From NCBI GenBank assembly GCA_036477795.1, contig JAZGDL010000244.1, forward strand, positions 1 to 14,751: 14,751 bases of DNA, given 5' to 3'. Below the pieces are notes generated by a model. That model ran no database searches and was not told the origin of the DNA. It was given only the letters and a program-made list of their open reading frames with translations. Positions 1-7,138 of this stretch are shown one piece after another (the stretch's first letter is position 1; each line of letters begins with the position of its first letter). This DNA comes from JAZGDL01 sp036477795. Its GTDB lineage: Bacteria; Planctomycetota; Phycisphaerae; UBA1845. The position numbers and the translations under genes are program-made.

Positions 1-620
1 TGCTGGCTTATGCGGCGCCCTTTCTGTGGGGACTGCGGCGGGGCGGGGCGTATTCGTCCGGCGTCTCCCACTCCGGGGGTCTGGCCGTCGTTCTTCTGCT
101 GGTGGCCTGCCCACTGGTCCTGAATACGCTGAAATTCAACAACCCGCTGGAAGCAGGTTATGTGTACATTTACGCGGAGCGGACCGGCGTTTTGGCTCAG
201 GCGGTGCACGAATTCGGGGTGTTTTCAGCACGTTTCGTGCCTGGGAACCTGTATTCGATGAACTTCGGTTGGCCGCGATTCGAGACAAAAAGGGGAAAGT
301 GGCGGTGGATACCCGATACCGGGTGCACCGGTTTGTGGTGGACCACGCCGCTCCTGCTGTACGCGTTCGTGGACGCCAGGCGAATCTGGCAGACACGGGA
401 GAATCGATGGCTGTTGCTTTCGGTGGGGGTCATCTTCGTTGCACTAATGATGTACCACAACAACGGCTGGACCCAACGCGGCTACAATCGTTTCTCGCTC
501 GATTTCCTGCTTCCGTTGATGGCCATGATCGCGCCGTTCGCGATGGAGGGTAGACGGCGATGGCTGACCATAATACTTTGCATCTGGAGCGTGTGTTACT
601 TTCGGGTGATCCTTTATTGA
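1..620 (+). CDS. C-terminal part of a polytopic membrane protein, probably GT-C glycosyltransferase-like (5' end outside window)
   Basis: The frame is open from base 3 with no start codon and ends at TGA 618-620, giving the last 205 residues of a longer protein. At least four hydrophobic segments are visible: LAVVLLLVACPLVL, PLLLYAFV, WLLLSVGVIFVALMMY and FSLDFLLPLMAMIAPF, followed by a last hydrophobic stretch at the C-terminus. The loop phrase FNNPLEAGY and the later RGYNRFSLDFLLPL resemble conserved C-terminal phrases of GT39/ArnT-like membrane glycosyltransferases, which transfer sugars from polyprenyl-phosphate donors. The catalytic N-terminal loop would lie upstream and cannot be seen, so the assignment is tentative. 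The end is 50 bp before nuoF on the same strand with no strong terminator between them, so read-through is possible, but no functional link to complex I is evident. Confidence 0.6.
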   Translation, partial: LAYAAPFLWGLRRGGAYSSGVSHSGGLAVVLLLVACPLVLNTLKFNNPLEAGYVYIYAERTGVLAQAVHEFGVFSARFVPGNLYSMNFGWPRFETKRGKWRWIPDTGCTGLWWTTPLLLYAFVDARRIWQTRENRWLLLSVGVIFVALMMYHNNGWTQRGYNRFSLDFLLPLMAMIAPFAMEGRRRWLTIILCIWSVCYFRVILY

Positions 621-670
621 AATAGACCCGGAGCTTAGAACGCCTGGGCCCGGCGCAGGATTGTGATTCG

Positions 671-1981
671 ATGAGCGATTACGAACCGGTATTGCTCCGC
701 AACGTGGGCGTCGAGAACTCGCGGTCCCTTGAGGTGTATCGCTCGCGGGGCGGTTATCAGGCCATAGAGAAGGCGCTCAAGAAGATGACCCCCGACGGAG
801 TCGTCGAGGAAGTGAAGCGGGCCAACCTGCGGGGTCGCGGAGGGGCGGGGTTCCCAGCCGGGGTGAAGTGGACCTTCCTGCCCAAGGATCGCAAACGGAC
901 GCTGTTGTGCGTGAACGCGGATGAGTCGGAGCCGCCGACGTTCTGCAACCGGGTGCTCATGGAGGAGGATCCCCATCAACTCATCGAAGGCGTCATCATC
1001 GCCGGTTACGCAACGCGGTCGCAGATCGCCTACGTTTACATGCGCGTCGAATTCCACGAACAATTCCACATATTGCAGAAGGCGGTCGACGAAGCTTACG
1101 CAGCCGGCCTGTTGGGCAGGAACATTTTCGGCGGCGGGTACGACCTGGAGCTGTATATTCACCGCGGGGCCGGTGCCTATGTGTGCGGCGAGGAGACCGG
1201 TTTGATCGAATCGCTGGAGGGCAAGCGCGGTTGGCCCCGCATCAAGCCGCCGTTCCCAGCCATTGAAGGGCTGTTCCGGCAGCCGACGGTGGTCAACAAC
1301 GTCGAGACGTTAGCCAATCTGCCGCACATCATCGAGCGGGGAGCGGACTGGTTCGCCGGCATCGGAACGCCCAGCAGCAGCGGGCCCAAGCTGTTTTGCG
1401 TGAGCGGACCGGTGAATCGTCCCGGCTGCTTTGAAGCACCCATGACCATCACCTGCGAGGAGCTGATCATGTCGGATAGGTTCGGTCGTGGTATGAAAGA
1501 CAACGTTGCGGTCAAGGCTGTTTTCCCCGGCGGGATTAGCATGGGCGTTCTCTCTTCCGACGAGTTGCACATGAAGATGGACTTCGATGATCCCCGCAAG
1601 TTCGGGCTCCTGGGCCTGGGCACAGCCGCCGCCGTGGTAGTCAACGCCCAGACCGATATTCGCAAGGTTTTGAACAACGTCTGCCGATTCTACGCCCACG
1701 AGTCGTGCGGGCAGTGCACGCACTGCCGGGAGGGCACCGGTTGGATGTACCGCATCGCCTCGCGCATCGCGTTAGGGGCCGGTCGGTTGGAAGATCTCGA
1801 TCTGCTCGAGCAGGTGGCGGGCAAGATGGGCATGATGCCCGGGCTGAGCATCTGCGGACTGCCCGACGGGGCTACGTATCCCATACAGGGGCTGGTCAGG
1901 AAATTCCGCAGCGAGTTGGAAGAACATATTGGCCGTCAGGAGCCGGGGAAGGTTGAGGCGGTGTTGTCAGTGTTGAATTGA
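671..1981 (+). CDS. nuoF: NADH-quinone oxidoreductase subunit F (NADH- and FMN-binding, 51 kDa-type)
   Basis: NuoF accepts hydride from NADH onto FMN and passes electrons to cluster N3 in the peripheral arm of respiratory complex I. The 436 residues match the family length. Seen: the glycine-rich FMN/NADH motif GRGGAGFPAGVKW at about 55-67, NADESEPPTFCNR at 82-94, GAGAYVCGEETGLIESLEGK at 166-185, and 4Fe-4S N3 ligands C346, C349, C352 (SCGQCTHCREGTG) with the fourth at C395. The usual NADESEPGTFKDR reads PT and CNR here, a modest deviation near the flavin. The ATG has an AGGA 10 bases upstream. nuoG follows after 58 bp with a small imperfect hairpin (1989-2009) in the gap. nuoE, the usual upstream partner, is missing. 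A diaphorase subunit of a hydrogenase (HoxF type) is a less likely alternative, since nuoG has the complex I layout. Confidence 0.95.
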   Translation: MSDYEPVLLRNVGVENSRSLEVYRSRGGYQAIEKALKKMTPDGVVEEVKRANLRGRGGAGFPAGVKWTFLPKDRKRTLLCVNADESEPPTFCNRVLMEEDPHQLIEGVIIAGYATRSQIAYVYMRVEFHEQFHILQKAVDEAYAAGLLGRNIFGGGYDLELYIHRGAGAYVCGEETGLIESLEGKRGWPRIKPPFPAIEGLFRQPTVVNNVETLANLPHIIERGADWFAGIGTPSSSGPKLFCVSGPVNRPGCFEAPMTITCEELIMSDRFGRGMKDNVAVKAVFPGGISMGVLSSDELHMKMDFDDPRKFGLLGLGTAAAVVVNAQTDIRKVLNNVCRFYAHESCGQCTHCREGTGWMYRIASRIALGAGRLEDLDLLEQVAGKMGMMPGLSICGLPDGATYPIQGLVRKFRSELEEHIGRQEPGKVEAVLSVLN

Positions 1982-1988
1982 TGGGGGC

Positions 1989-2009
1989 GGCACCTCGAAG
2001 ACGAGTGCC
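1989..2009. other. Small hairpin in the nuoF-nuoG gap
   Basis: GGCACCTCG (1989-1997) pairs with CGAGTGCC (2002-2009) around an AAGA loop with one bulged C. There is no U-run after it, so it is not a typical intrinsic terminator. It may stabilise or partly separate the two messages; this is inferred from the fold only. Confidence 0.35.
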
Positions 2010-2039
2010 GCAAGAATAGGGAAGGGTTGGGAACACACG

Positions 2040-3662
2040 GTGCCCAAGATCATCATCGACAACCAGGAAATCGAATGCCGGGATGGGATTCCCGTGCTGC
2101 GGGCGGCGCTGGAGGCGGGTTGGGACGTGCCGCACTACTGCTACCACCCGGGCCTGACGGTGGTGGCTTCATGCCGCCTCTGCCTCATGGAGATGCAGCT
2201 TCCACATCCCAGAAAGCAGGAGATGGGATGGTCGCCGAAGCTCTTCCCCTCATGCCAGACACCCGTCAAAGAGGGCCTGATTGTACGGTTCTATTCCGAC
2301 AAGGTGCGCGACAATCAGGAATTCTGCATGGAATACTACCTGCTTGACCACCCCTTGGACTGTCCGGTGTGTGATAAGGCGGGCGAATGCTCTTTGCAGG
2401 ATTACAGTTTCAAGTTCGGCCGGGCGGAGTCGCGCATGGTCGACCAGAAGCTGGTCAACGCCAAGAAAGACATAGGCCCCAAGACGCTCCTGTATCAGGA
2501 CCGCTGCGTCATGTGCAGCCGCTGTGTGCGGTTCACCGAGGAGGTATCGGGCGGCGGTGAGCTCTGCATCGTCAATCGCGGATCGCGGGCGGAGATCGAC
2601 GTCTTTCCGGGCATGCCGCTGGATAATCCCTTGCAGGGCAACGTGGTCGACCTCTGCCCGGTCGGCGCCCTTGTGGACAAGGATTTCCTTTTCAAGCAAC
2701 GTGTCTGGTATCTCAACGGGACAGAGTCCATTTGTCCGGGATGCAGCACCGGCTGCGCCATCCGGGTGGACCAGAACGAGGACGTCGTATACCGGCTGAA
2801 GCCGCGATACAATCCGGGCGTCAACGACTGGTGGATGTGCGACGAGGGCCGGTTCGGCTTCAAGTACGTGCATGACCGATCGCGCCTTGGCAAACCGATG
2901 CTGCGTCGAGGCGTGGAGTTTGAGGACGTCAAATGGGAGGACATCCCACAAATCCTCCAATACCGCTTCCAGCAGCACGTCGAAAAACATGGAGCGGAGA
3001 AAGTCGCCGTCGTGTTGTCACCCATGATGGCCTGTGAGGAAGCGTGGCTGTTGACGAGGTTCATTCGTGGCCTAGCCCCGGATGCCATGGTGGTCACCGG
3101 ATTCGTGCCCACCGAAGGGGGAGACCAGCTATTTCCCGTAGGGTGCAAGACGGAAAAGGCCAGGTTCACGATTCGTCGCGAGAAGTGCCCCAACCGCCGT
3201 GGCGTGGAGCTTATCGTCAGCCACGCCGGCGGGAACACCTGCGGCTTTGAGGAATTCGTCAAGAGCGCAGCCGGCGGCGCCTTTTCGGCTGCATGGATCG
3301 TCGGGGGATACCCCAATCCCTGGGTGCCCAAGGAACTGGCCAAAGCGTTGAAGCACTTTGAATTGCTCGTGGTGCAGGACATTTTTGCCAACGAGCTCAC
3401 CGGAAAGGCCACGTTAGCCCTGCCGGCCTGTTCATGGCTGGAGCGTGACGGGTGCTTCATGAACCACGCCGGCAAGTTGCAGCCGTTTGAGCGGGCCATC
3501 CATGCGCCCGAGGGGGCCAAGCGGGACGGACAGTATTTGTTTGACGTGGCCGGCTACACCGGACTGTATTCGGGAGAGCGCGTGCGCGAGATGATGGCGG
3601 AAGAGATCGACGCGTTCGCGGAAGTGGCTCAGGCGCCGCTGGAACCCGTGCATCAGCATTGA
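2040..3662 (+). CDS. nuoG: NADH-quinone oxidoreductase subunit G, short form with four Fe-S sites
   Basis: NuoG is the large iron-sulfur subunit of the complex I NADH module and carries electrons from NuoF toward the quinone site. Ligand sets are visible in order: [2Fe-2S] N1b C34, C45, C48, C72; His-ligated N5 H104, C108, C111, C117; N4 C156, C159, C162, C206; and an N7-type site C232, C235, C239, C267. A molybdopterin-oxidoreductase-like domain follows, ending with a conserved-looking stretch (LALPACSWLERDGCFMNHAG, about 459-478). At 540 residues it is shorter than many NuoG proteins (about 700-900), so the molybdopterin-like domain is reduced. The start is GTG with purine-rich AGGGAAGGG at 2018-2026; no better start fits the ferredoxin-like N-terminus. 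No nuoH or nuoI follows; the next sequence is a repeat element. Confidence 0.93.
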   Translation: MPKIIIDNQEIECRDGIPVLRAALEAGWDVPHYCYHPGLTVVASCRLCLMEMQLPHPRKQEMGWSPKLFPSCQTPVKEGLIVRFYSDKVRDNQEFCMEYYLLDHPLDCPVCDKAGECSLQDYSFKFGRAESRMVDQKLVNAKKDIGPKTLLYQDRCVMCSRCVRFTEEVSGGGELCIVNRGSRAEIDVFPGMPLDNPLQGNVVDLCPVGALVDKDFLFKQRVWYLNGTESICPGCSTGCAIRVDQNEDVVYRLKPRYNPGVNDWWMCDEGRFGFKYVHDRSRLGKPMLRRGVEFEDVKWEDIPQILQYRFQQHVEKHGAEKVAVVLSPMMACEEAWLLTRFIRGLAPDAMVVTGFVPTEGGDQLFPVGCKTEKARFTIRREKCPNRRGVELIVSHAGGNTCGFEEFVKSAAGGAFSAAWIVGGYPNPWVPKELAKALKHFELLVVQDIFANELTGKATLALPACSWLERDGCFMNHAGKLQPFERAIHAPEGAKRDGQYLFDVAGYTGLYSGERVREMMAEEIDAFAEVAQAPLEPVHQH

Positions 3663-3780
3663 TTTAGGGACTCTAACAAAACCGAGACGCGCCCGTCAGG
3701 AAGCGGGAGAATCGTCAGGCATTGACCGCTCCCTTACGGTCGCGGCTCTGATTTCACCCCGTTTTGTTAGAGTTCCTTAG
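3663..3780. repeat. 118 bp inverted-repeat element (MITE- or REP-like)
   Basis: The outer arms 3663-3682 and 3761-3780 are inverted copies matching at 17 of 20 positions, with CTCTAACAAAAC perfect. Inside them, 3684-3706 and 3726-3748 are a second inverted pair matching at 19 of 23 positions, so most of the element can fold back on itself. It starts directly after the nuoG stop codon (TGA 3660-3662) and carries no coding capacity. It could act as a terminator for nuoFG. The form (terminal inverted repeats, small size, no gene) suits a miniature transposable or palindromic repeat. The inner motif CCGCGACCGTAAGGGAGCGG resembles repeats I associate with planctomycete genomes, which I could not check here. 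Confidence 0.6.
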
Positions 3781-3859
3781 GGCACCGCCCCATTAGCCCG
3801 TGACCGGCGCACGGTTGCCGCGCGTGTCCAAGGACGGTTGATTCGGCTATAGTGCCCCA

Positions 3860-3990
3860 ATGCCGAGCGTTGCACGAATCGGTCCGTATAGGTTCTTCTT
3901 CTATGGTTCTATGGTAATGAGGGTACCGAACCGGCGCACATTCACGTGCAGCGGGAGGGGCGGCTGGCGAAGTTCTGGTTGGAACCGGTC
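3860..3990 (+). pseudogene. DUF4160-family gene, frameshifted and truncated
   Basis: From ATG 3860 the frame reads MPSVARIGPYRFFFYG, the typical start of DUF4160 proteins. The family's next part (NEGTEPAHIHVQREGRLAKF, then WLEPV) is found from 3916 in another frame. The shift is explained by an exact 8 bp tandem duplication, TTCTATGG at 3899-3906 and 3907-3914; removing one copy restores a continuous reading. After WLEPV (about 3990) the expected C-terminal half of the domain is absent, and the sequence runs instead into the hairpin at 4010-4053. DUF4160 genes often sit next to a DUF2442 gene in small toxin-antitoxin-like pairs; no partner is seen. A TATAGT box at 3848-3853 lies seven bases before the ATG, consistent with a former leaderless start. 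Function is lost or never known. Confidence 0.7.
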
Positions 3991-4009
3991 ATGTTAACCA
4001 AGTCAAAGG

Positions 4010-4053
4010 GGCTGGGTGGCCCTGGGAGGTTGCCCTCCCAGGGCCACCCAGCC
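4010..4053. repeat. Perfect 20 bp inverted repeat with 4-base loop
   Basis: Arms 4010-4029 and 4034-4053 are exactly complementary around TTGC. The stem core is GGCCCTGGGAGG and is very GC-rich. No T-run follows, so it is not a classical intrinsic terminator, though it may still stop transcription before the hsp20 operon. It sits where the DUF4160 remnant loses homology, which suggests it arrived as a mobile palindromic repeat or marks a deletion junction. Confidence 0.65.
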
Positions 4054-4080
4054 AATCCCCACTCTTCACTCCTCCGCCGA

Positions 4081-4108
4081 TTGACGCCGCTCCCGCGTTG
4101 GTGATACC
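4081..4108 (+). promoter_or_regulatory. Possible sigma-70-type promoter for hsp20-lon
   Basis: TTGACG (4081-4086) and GATACC (4103-4108) are separated by 16 bases and lie about 55 bases before the hsp20 start. The -35 box is good and the -10 box weak (3 of 6). No CIRCE inverted repeat or sigma-32-type box was found, so heat control, if any, is not visible in this sequence. Confidence 0.25.
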
Positions 4109-4161
4109 CTCAGCAGGGTCTTACGGTAATTCCACACGTCTTTTGTTGGAGCGGCCAGGCT

Positions 4162-4602
4162 ATGGTGGTGCTGTGTCAGGGCTCGGAAGGCAGTTACGAC
4201 AAGATTTCCAAGCAGATCGACGCGTTGATGGACGAGCTGATGGGTCCGCAGCTTACCAGGATAGTCTCGACCGATGCCTGGGAGCCGCAATGGAACGTCT
4301 ATGAACTGTCAGAGCAATACATGATCTGCGTGGAGCTGGCGGGCATACATCATGAGAAGATCGATTTGCAGGTGGATCGCGGCACGCTGCGGCTGAGCGG
4401 GTATCGCGGCAAGCCGGAATTGGTGGAGAGTGACGAAGTACCTAGCGTGCATGTGATCGAGATCGATTGGGGACGGTTCGAACGTACGCTGGCCATCCCG
4501 CCGGATGTGGACGCTTCGGGCATATCAGCTACCTATCGCAACGGGTACCTCTGGGTGCTGTTGCCAAAACGGAGAGCTTCACAGGGTGATCCGTCGCCAT
4601 GA
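4162..4602 (+). CDS. Small heat-shock protein, Hsp20/alpha-crystallin family
   Basis: Hsp20 proteins are ATP-independent cytoplasmic holdases that bind unfolding proteins. The 146-residue product has an alpha-crystallin domain at about 41-137: it opens with PQWNVYELSEQYMICVELAG, continues with IDLQVDRGTLRLSGYRG, and ends in the hallmark ATYRNGYLWVLLPK. An N-terminal arm of about 40 residues precedes it. The short tail RRASQGDPSP lacks the IxI/V motif that usually docks into neighbouring subunits to build large oligomers, so assembly may be altered. GGAG at 4148-4151 stands 10 bases before the ATG. The stop overlaps the lon start as ATGA (4599-4602), which points to translational coupling and joint action of holdase and protease. 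Confidence 0.92.
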   Translation: MVVLCQGSEGSYDKISKQIDALMDELMGPQLTRIVSTDAWEPQWNVYELSEQYMICVELAGIHHEKIDLQVDRGTLRLSGYRGKPELVESDEVPSVHVIEIDWGRFERTLAIPPDVDASGISATYRNGYLWVLLPKRRASQGDPSP

Positions 4603-7076
4603 CCAAGAACAACAGCGATCGTGACACCAGCGGGGGCGTTCCGGTGGCGACGGAGGGGGAGTCCGTATACCAGGGGGAAGTTGTTCCGGTAAACGCCGAC
4701 GGGGCCGGTCAGGACGACAACCGGCCGGTCATCCCCGAAGAGCTGCCCATCCTTCCGCTACGCGACTCGGTGGTGTTCCCCGGCACTATCGTGCCTTTGA
4801 AGATCGTTCGTGAGAAGGTGCAGCGGGTGCTGGATGCGGCGATCGCCGGATCGCGCATGGTGTGCGCGGTTCCTCAACGGCATGGCGAGACCGAGGATCC
4901 GACGCTTGACGATCTGTACCGGGTGGGCACGGCGTGTGCCATTCTGAAGATCATGCGTCTCGAAGACGGCAGCGAGAACATCATCGTTCATGCCATCTCG
5001 CGGGTAGGGATCGTCGGGATCAAGCAGCGCACTCCCTACTGCATCGCGGTGGTGCAAGTCCGGGAAGATGAGGTGCCCCATTCCACGCGGATGGACGCCC
5101 TGCTGCACACCGTGCGGCAGACGGCCCGACAGGCCATCGAGCTGTCCCCCAACGTGCCCGCGGAAGCCGTCGACGTGATCGACACCATTCCCACGCCCGG
5201 CGGGCTGGCGGACTTTCTGGCGGCGAATCTCTCCCTGGACCTGGTGCAGAGGCAGGAGCTTCTGGAAACGTTCGACGTCGAGCAGCGGCTGCGGAAGGTC
5301 AACGCGGCGGTGGCCCGGCAGGTCGAGATCCTGAAGATGTCTCAGAAGATCCAGTCGCAGGTTCGTGACCAGATGGACCATTCGCAGCGGGAGTACTATC
5401 TGCGCGAGCAGTTGCGGGCCATCCAGCAGGAGCTGGGCATGTCCGACGCCCGGCAGGTGGAGGTCGAGAAGTTCAAGGAGCGGATAGCCCAGGCCAAGAT
5501 GCCCCAAGCGGTGGAAGCGGCGGCCCATCGTGAACTGGACCGTCTGGCGACGATTCCGCAGGCCTCTCCGGAGTACTCGGTGGCGGCGGACTACCTGAAC
5601 TGGCTCTCTTCGTTGCCCTGGTCGGTCAGCACCGAGGACCGGATCGACATCGAGAAGGCCGGCAAGACGCTGGACCAGGATCATTACGGTCTGGAGAAGG
5701 TCAAGAAGCGAATACTGGAGTTTCTGGCGGTTCGCAAGCTGAATCCGGACGGTCGCGGGCCCATCCTGTGCTTTGCGGGGCCGCCCGGCGTGGGCAAGAC
5801 GTCGCTGGGGCAGAGCATCGCCCGGGCACTGAATCGTAAGTTCATCCGCGTTTCGTTGGGCGGCTCGCGTGACGAAGCGGACATTCGTGGACATCGCCGC
5901 ACCTACGTCGGAGCGCTGCCCGGCAGGATCGTTCAGGAAATCAAAAAGGCCGGTTCGAACAATCCGGTGTTCATGCTGGACGAGATGGATAAGCTGGGCG
6001 CGGATTTCCGCGGAGATCCCGCCTCCGCTTTGCTGGAGGTGCTGGACCCGGCCCAAAACTCAACCTTCACCGATCACTACCTGGACGTCCCGTTCGATCT
6101 GTCCAAGGTGATGTTTATCACCACCGCGAATTACACCGGGGCCATCCCCGGGCCGCTGCGTGATCGTATGGAGATCATCGAGCTGTCGGGCTACACCCAT
6201 CGGGAAAAGCTCCAGATCGCCAAGAGGTACCTGGTGCCGCGGCAACTGGCGGAGAACGGGCTGTTCAAGGGCCAGCTTCGCTTCGACGATGAGGCCCTTC
6301 GAACGATCATCGCACGGTACACTCTGGAGGCTGGGGTGCGCGAGCTGGAACGCAAGATCGGTGCGGTGTGCCGGGCCCGCGCGGTTGCGATTGTGAAGGG
6401 GGCCAGACGCTCCAGCCGGGTGACGCGTCAAAGCCTGGCCAAGGACTTGGGGCCGGCGCTGTATGAATCGGAGATTGCGGCGGAGGATTCGGTTCCGGGG
6501 GTGGTCACCGGACTGGCCTTCACGCCGGTAGGCGGAGAGATACTGTTCGTCGAAGCGCAGCGCATGCCGGGCAGCGGTCAACTCAAATTGACCGGTCAGA
6601 TCGGTGAGGTGATGCGGGAAAGCGCCATGGCGGCATTTTCCCTGGCACGGAGTCGGGCCACCGACTGGGGGCTCAAGCCGCGCGAACTGCTGGCCAGCGA
6701 CGTGCACATTCATGTGCCCGCGGGGGCGGTGCCCAAAGACGGTCCGTCGGCGGGTGTGGCAATGTTCATGGCGCTAGCCTCCATGCTCTCCGGGCGGGCG
6801 GTGGAGCCGACCACGGGGATGACCGGTGAGATCACCTTGCGCGGGAAGATACTGCCGGTGGGCGGGATTCGGGAGAAAGTTCTGGCGGCCCATCGTGCGG
6901 GTCTTACACGGGTGATCATGCCCAAACGCAATCTACGCGACCTGGGGGAAATACCTAAGGACATCCGCGGGCAGATTCAGTTCGTTGGGGTCACATCGCT
7001 TGACGGGCTGATGAAGGCTGTATTCGGCCCGGCTTCCAAGCAGGGGAGAAAAAGGGGTCAGGCTACTTTTTCGTGA
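4599..7076 (+). CDS. lon: ATP-dependent Lon protease (LonA type)
   Basis: Lon unfolds and degrades damaged and regulatory proteins in the cytoplasm. The 825 residues show an acidic variable N-terminus (1-47), the LON substrate-binding domain (about 48-240, ELPILPLRDSVVFPG), a helical linker (about 241-350), the AAA+ module with Walker A GPPGVGKT (394-401) and Walker B FMLDEMDK (458-465), and the protease domain. The catalytic dyad is S717 in PKDGPSAG and K760 in GGIREK, 43 residues apart as in E. coli (S679/K722). The start overlaps the hsp20 stop by four bases. The last residues (about 816-825, ending KRGQATFS) and the stop codon are supplied by or lie just beyond the left arm of the palindrome at 7045-7135, so the native C-terminus appears replaced. 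This is outside the catalytic domain and should be tolerated. Confidence 0.96.
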   Translation: MTKNNSDRDTSGGVPVATEGESVYQGEVVPVNADGAGQDDNRPVIPEELPILPLRDSVVFPGTIVPLKIVREKVQRVLDAAIAGSRMVCAVPQRHGETEDPTLDDLYRVGTACAILKIMRLEDGSENIIVHAISRVGIVGIKQRTPYCIAVVQVREDEVPHSTRMDALLHTVRQTARQAIELSPNVPAEAVDVIDTIPTPGGLADFLAANLSLDLVQRQELLETFDVEQRLRKVNAAVARQVEILKMSQKIQSQVRDQMDHSQREYYLREQLRAIQQELGMSDARQVEVEKFKERIAQAKMPQAVEAAAHRELDRLATIPQASPEYSVAADYLNWLSSLPWSVSTEDRIDIEKAGKTLDQDHYGLEKVKKRILEFLAVRKLNPDGRGPILCFAGPPGVGKTSLGQSIARALNRKFIRVSLGGSRDEADIRGHRRTYVGALPGRIVQEIKKAGSNNPVFMLDEMDKLGADFRGDPASALLEVLDPAQNSTFTDHYLDVPFDLSKVMFITTANYTGAIPGPLRDRMEIIELSGYTHREKLQIAKRYLVPRQLAENGLFKGQLRFDDEALRTIIARYTLEAGVRELERKIGAVCRARAVAIVKGARRSSRVTRQSLAKDLGPALYESEIAAEDSVPGVVTGLAFTPVGGEILFVEAQRMPGSGQLKLTGQIGEVMRESAMAAFSLARSRATDWGLKPRELLASDVHIHVPAGAVPKDGPSAGVAMFMALASMLSGRAVEPTTGMTGEITLRGKILPVGGIREKVLAAHRAGLTRVIMPKRNLRDLGEIPKDIRGQIQFVGVTSLDGLMKAVFGPASKQGRKRGQATFS

Positions 7077-7135
7077 GTTGCAGTGAGAAACGACCGGAGA
7101 GGACCGAGAAAAAGTAGCCTGACCCCTTTTTCTCC
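7045..7135. repeat. Palindromic repeat with perfect 28 bp arms between lon and rlmN
   Basis: Arms 7045-7072 and 7108-7135 are exactly complementary around a 35-base loop. Each arm contains AAAAAGGGGTCAGGCTAC or its complement. The left arm is coding for the last Lon residues; the right arm ends three bases before the rlmN start codon. The stem ends in a T-rich run on the plus strand, so it could attenuate transcription between the genes. The core resembles widespread REP-like repeats of environmental bacteria; this is from memory and unchecked. Confidence 0.75.
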
Positions 7136-7138
7136 TCC

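Noticed and set aside
2250..3520. Overlapping minus-strand open frames opposite nuoG
   Set aside because: They mirror the NuoG cysteine-motif regions and have no ribosome sites or recognisable domains.
3815..3853. Full promoter before the DUF4160 remnant
   Set aside because: TATAGT at 3848-3853 is good, but no -35 box lies at a proper distance, so only the box is mentioned under the pseudogene.
4758..6056. Minus-strand open frame of 432 codons opposite lon
   Set aside because: Lon is certain on the plus strand and the antisense product is low-complexity, rich in R, L, H and Q, with no family signature.
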